A stretch of 64,000 bases of DNA from Nitratireductor luteus. Lineage in GTDB: Bacteria > Pseudomonadota > Alphaproteobacteria > Rhizobiales > Rhizobiaceae. The notes under the pieces were generated by a model. That model searched no databases, was not told where the DNA came from, and saw only the letters and a program-made list of their open reading frames with translations. The stretch lies in NCBI RefSeq assembly GCF_026162365.1, contig NZ_JAOANW010000010.1, positions 62,001 to 126,000 of the forward strand, read 5' to 3'. Both the position numbers and the translations under genes were made by a program. The first letter of the stretch is position 1. Every line of letters begins with the position of its first letter. Of the stretch, positions 63,265-64,000 are shown in pieces.

Positions 63265-63732
63265 ATGGCAAAGTCGTCTAAAGGTACGGTAATAAGCCGG
63301 CTGCAATCGGCCGCGCGCCTGTCACGCACCGCACTCGCGGAAAAACTTCTCGACCAGGGTCTTTACGCCGGGCAGGACAAGATCATGCTCGCGCTGTTCC
63401 AGGAAAACGGCCAGACGCCCAGCGAACTGGCCGCGAAGCTCGGCGTACGGCCGCCGACCATCACCAAAACCATCAACCGTCTGGCTGCCCAGGGCTTTCT
63501 CGAAAAGCGCGCCTCCGAGCAGGATGCGCGGCGGGCCCATGTCTTCCTCACCGAGAACGGTGAGCAGGCGATCCGCGCCATCGAGAAATCGGTGCGCAAG
63601 ACCGAGAAGCAGGCCCTGAAGAGCCTCGACAAGAAAGAGCAGAAGGCCCTCGTGAAGCTGCTGGCCCGCATCGAGGCCAACCTTTCCAGGGGCGCGCCGC
63701 AGGTCGAGGAAGAGATCGAAGAAGAGGCCTGA
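63265..63732 (+). CDS. MarR-family transcriptional regulator
   Basis: The 155-residue protein has the winged helix with NGQTPSELAAKLGVRPPTIT and the wing KRASEQDARRAHVFLTENGE, and a charged C-terminal tail (EEEIEEEA). It probably dimerises through the terminal helices and represses a nearby gene in response to a small aromatic ligand. It is divergent from the creatininase gene and upstream of an EamA transporter on the same strand, 118 bases away; either could be its target. Confidence 0.93.
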   Translation: MAKSSKGTVISRLQSAARLSRTALAEKLLDQGLYAGQDKIMLALFQENGQTPSELAAKLGVRPPTITKTINRLAAQGFLEKRASEQDARRAHVFLTENGEQAIRAIEKSVRKTEKQALKSLDKKEQKALVKLLARIEANLSRGAPQVEEEIEEEA

Positions 63733-63850
63733 GGGTGCCGCCCGCATATTGATAAGGCGTCCTTACGGTTATTCTTGATCTTGCCGAACTATACGGCACA
63801 ATGGACATCTGCGTTCGCGCATACCATTGTTCTCATCCGACTGGTCGTTC

Positions 63851-64000
63851 ATGACAGATTCCACATCGGCGGACGGCGGCAGCCGCCGCCAGCCACAACC
63901 CGAAACCGCGACCCCGGCTTCGGCGATCGGGCTGATCTTCCTGTCCGGAATGGTCCTGTCCTGCCTCGATGCGAGCGGCAAATATCTGGTGACTTCCGGC
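63851..64000 (+). CDS. EamA-family transporter, 5' end only
   Basis: An open frame starting with ATG at 63851 (MTDSTSADGGSRRQPQPETA) continues to the window's right edge without a stop (50 codons). After a polar N-terminus it enters a first hydrophobic helix, AIGLIFLSGMVLSCLDASGK, typical of EamA/DMT transporters. The frame is too short for more. It may be co-regulated with the MarR gene upstream. Confidence 0.7.
   Translation, partial: MTDSTSADGGSRRQPQPETATPASAIGLIFLSGMVLSCLDASGKYLVTSG

Overview
This window looks like chromosomal DNA from a heterotrophic alphaproteobacterium of the Hyphomicrobiales (Rhizobiales), close to the Phyllobacteriaceae (Mesorhizobium, Nitratireductor, Chelativorans and relatives). 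The base composition is high-GC by eye. The assignment rests on family-level signs: heterotetrameric sarcosine oxidase soxBDAG, three-part transhydrogenase pntAA-AB-B, the short alphaproteobacterial aa3 oxidase subunit IV, a DUF992 exported protein, a fused PuuE-UraD, membrane PuuD urate oxidase, and many TRAP and Liv-type transporters. I see no rRNA, tRNA, CRISPR array, insertion sequence or phage gene.

Layout. 1-4.8 kb: edge of an EamA transporter, a lysyl-phosphatidylglycerol-synthase-like acyltransferase, a cysteine-rich HTH regulator with an MFS exporter, and a small repeat protein. 4.9-10.3 kb: soxBDAG (minus) and a short-chain dehydrogenase remnant. 10.5-12.3 kb: rpsU, a TPR lipoprotein and a DUF992 protein. 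12.4-15.9 kb: pntAA-AB-B and cytochrome oxidase subunit IV. 16-24.2 kb: a Liv-type ABC transporter operon led by an acyl-CoA ligase, including an unlisted 48-residue DUF3096 gene, with a Crp/Fnr regulator upstream. 24.3-27.6 kb: a FeeM-like N-acyl amino acid synthase beside a GGDEF-EAL protein. 27.7-34.7 kb: a fused indolepyruvate:ferredoxin oxidoreductase and a TRAP transporter whose binding-protein gene faces its permease genes. 35-40.6 kb: a PuuD-type glutamine amidotransferase, a possible protease inhibitor, a 2-hydroxyacid dehydrogenase and xylBA. 40.7-44.9 kb: IclR regulator and the lower beta-ketoadipate pathway. 44.9-58.4 kb: a large purine and ureide catabolic region. 58.4-64 kb: UdgX, a WD40 protein with a CobW GTPase, an exported intradiol dioxygenase, a creatininase-family hydrolase, a MarR regulator and the start of another EamA transporter.

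The theme is catabolism of nitrogen-rich and carboxylic substrates. In the purine region guanine deaminase and XdhABC produce urate. PuuD, HiuH and the UraD half of the fusion give allantoin. PuuE, AllE and AllA lead to glyoxylate, and a glycerate kinase may carry the carbon on to 2-phosphoglycerate. Allantoate amidohydrolase is the one expected enzyme not seen here. Two promoter regions in this locus share a nearly identical AT-rich motif that is a good candidate operator for the LysR regulator in the cluster. The beta-ketoadipate genes have a clear GTTCG-N5-CGAAC operator. Two decayed genes (a VOC protein and a short-chain dehydrogenase) survive only as C-terminal fragments.

I found no convincing wholly new system. 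The best leads are the shared purine-locus motif, the FeeM-like synthase beside a c-di-GMP protein, the lysine/alanine-rich tail on PntAA, the two-repeat FPASDP protein, and the DUF3096 microprotein inside the Liv-type operon. All readings come from the sequence alone, without database searches.
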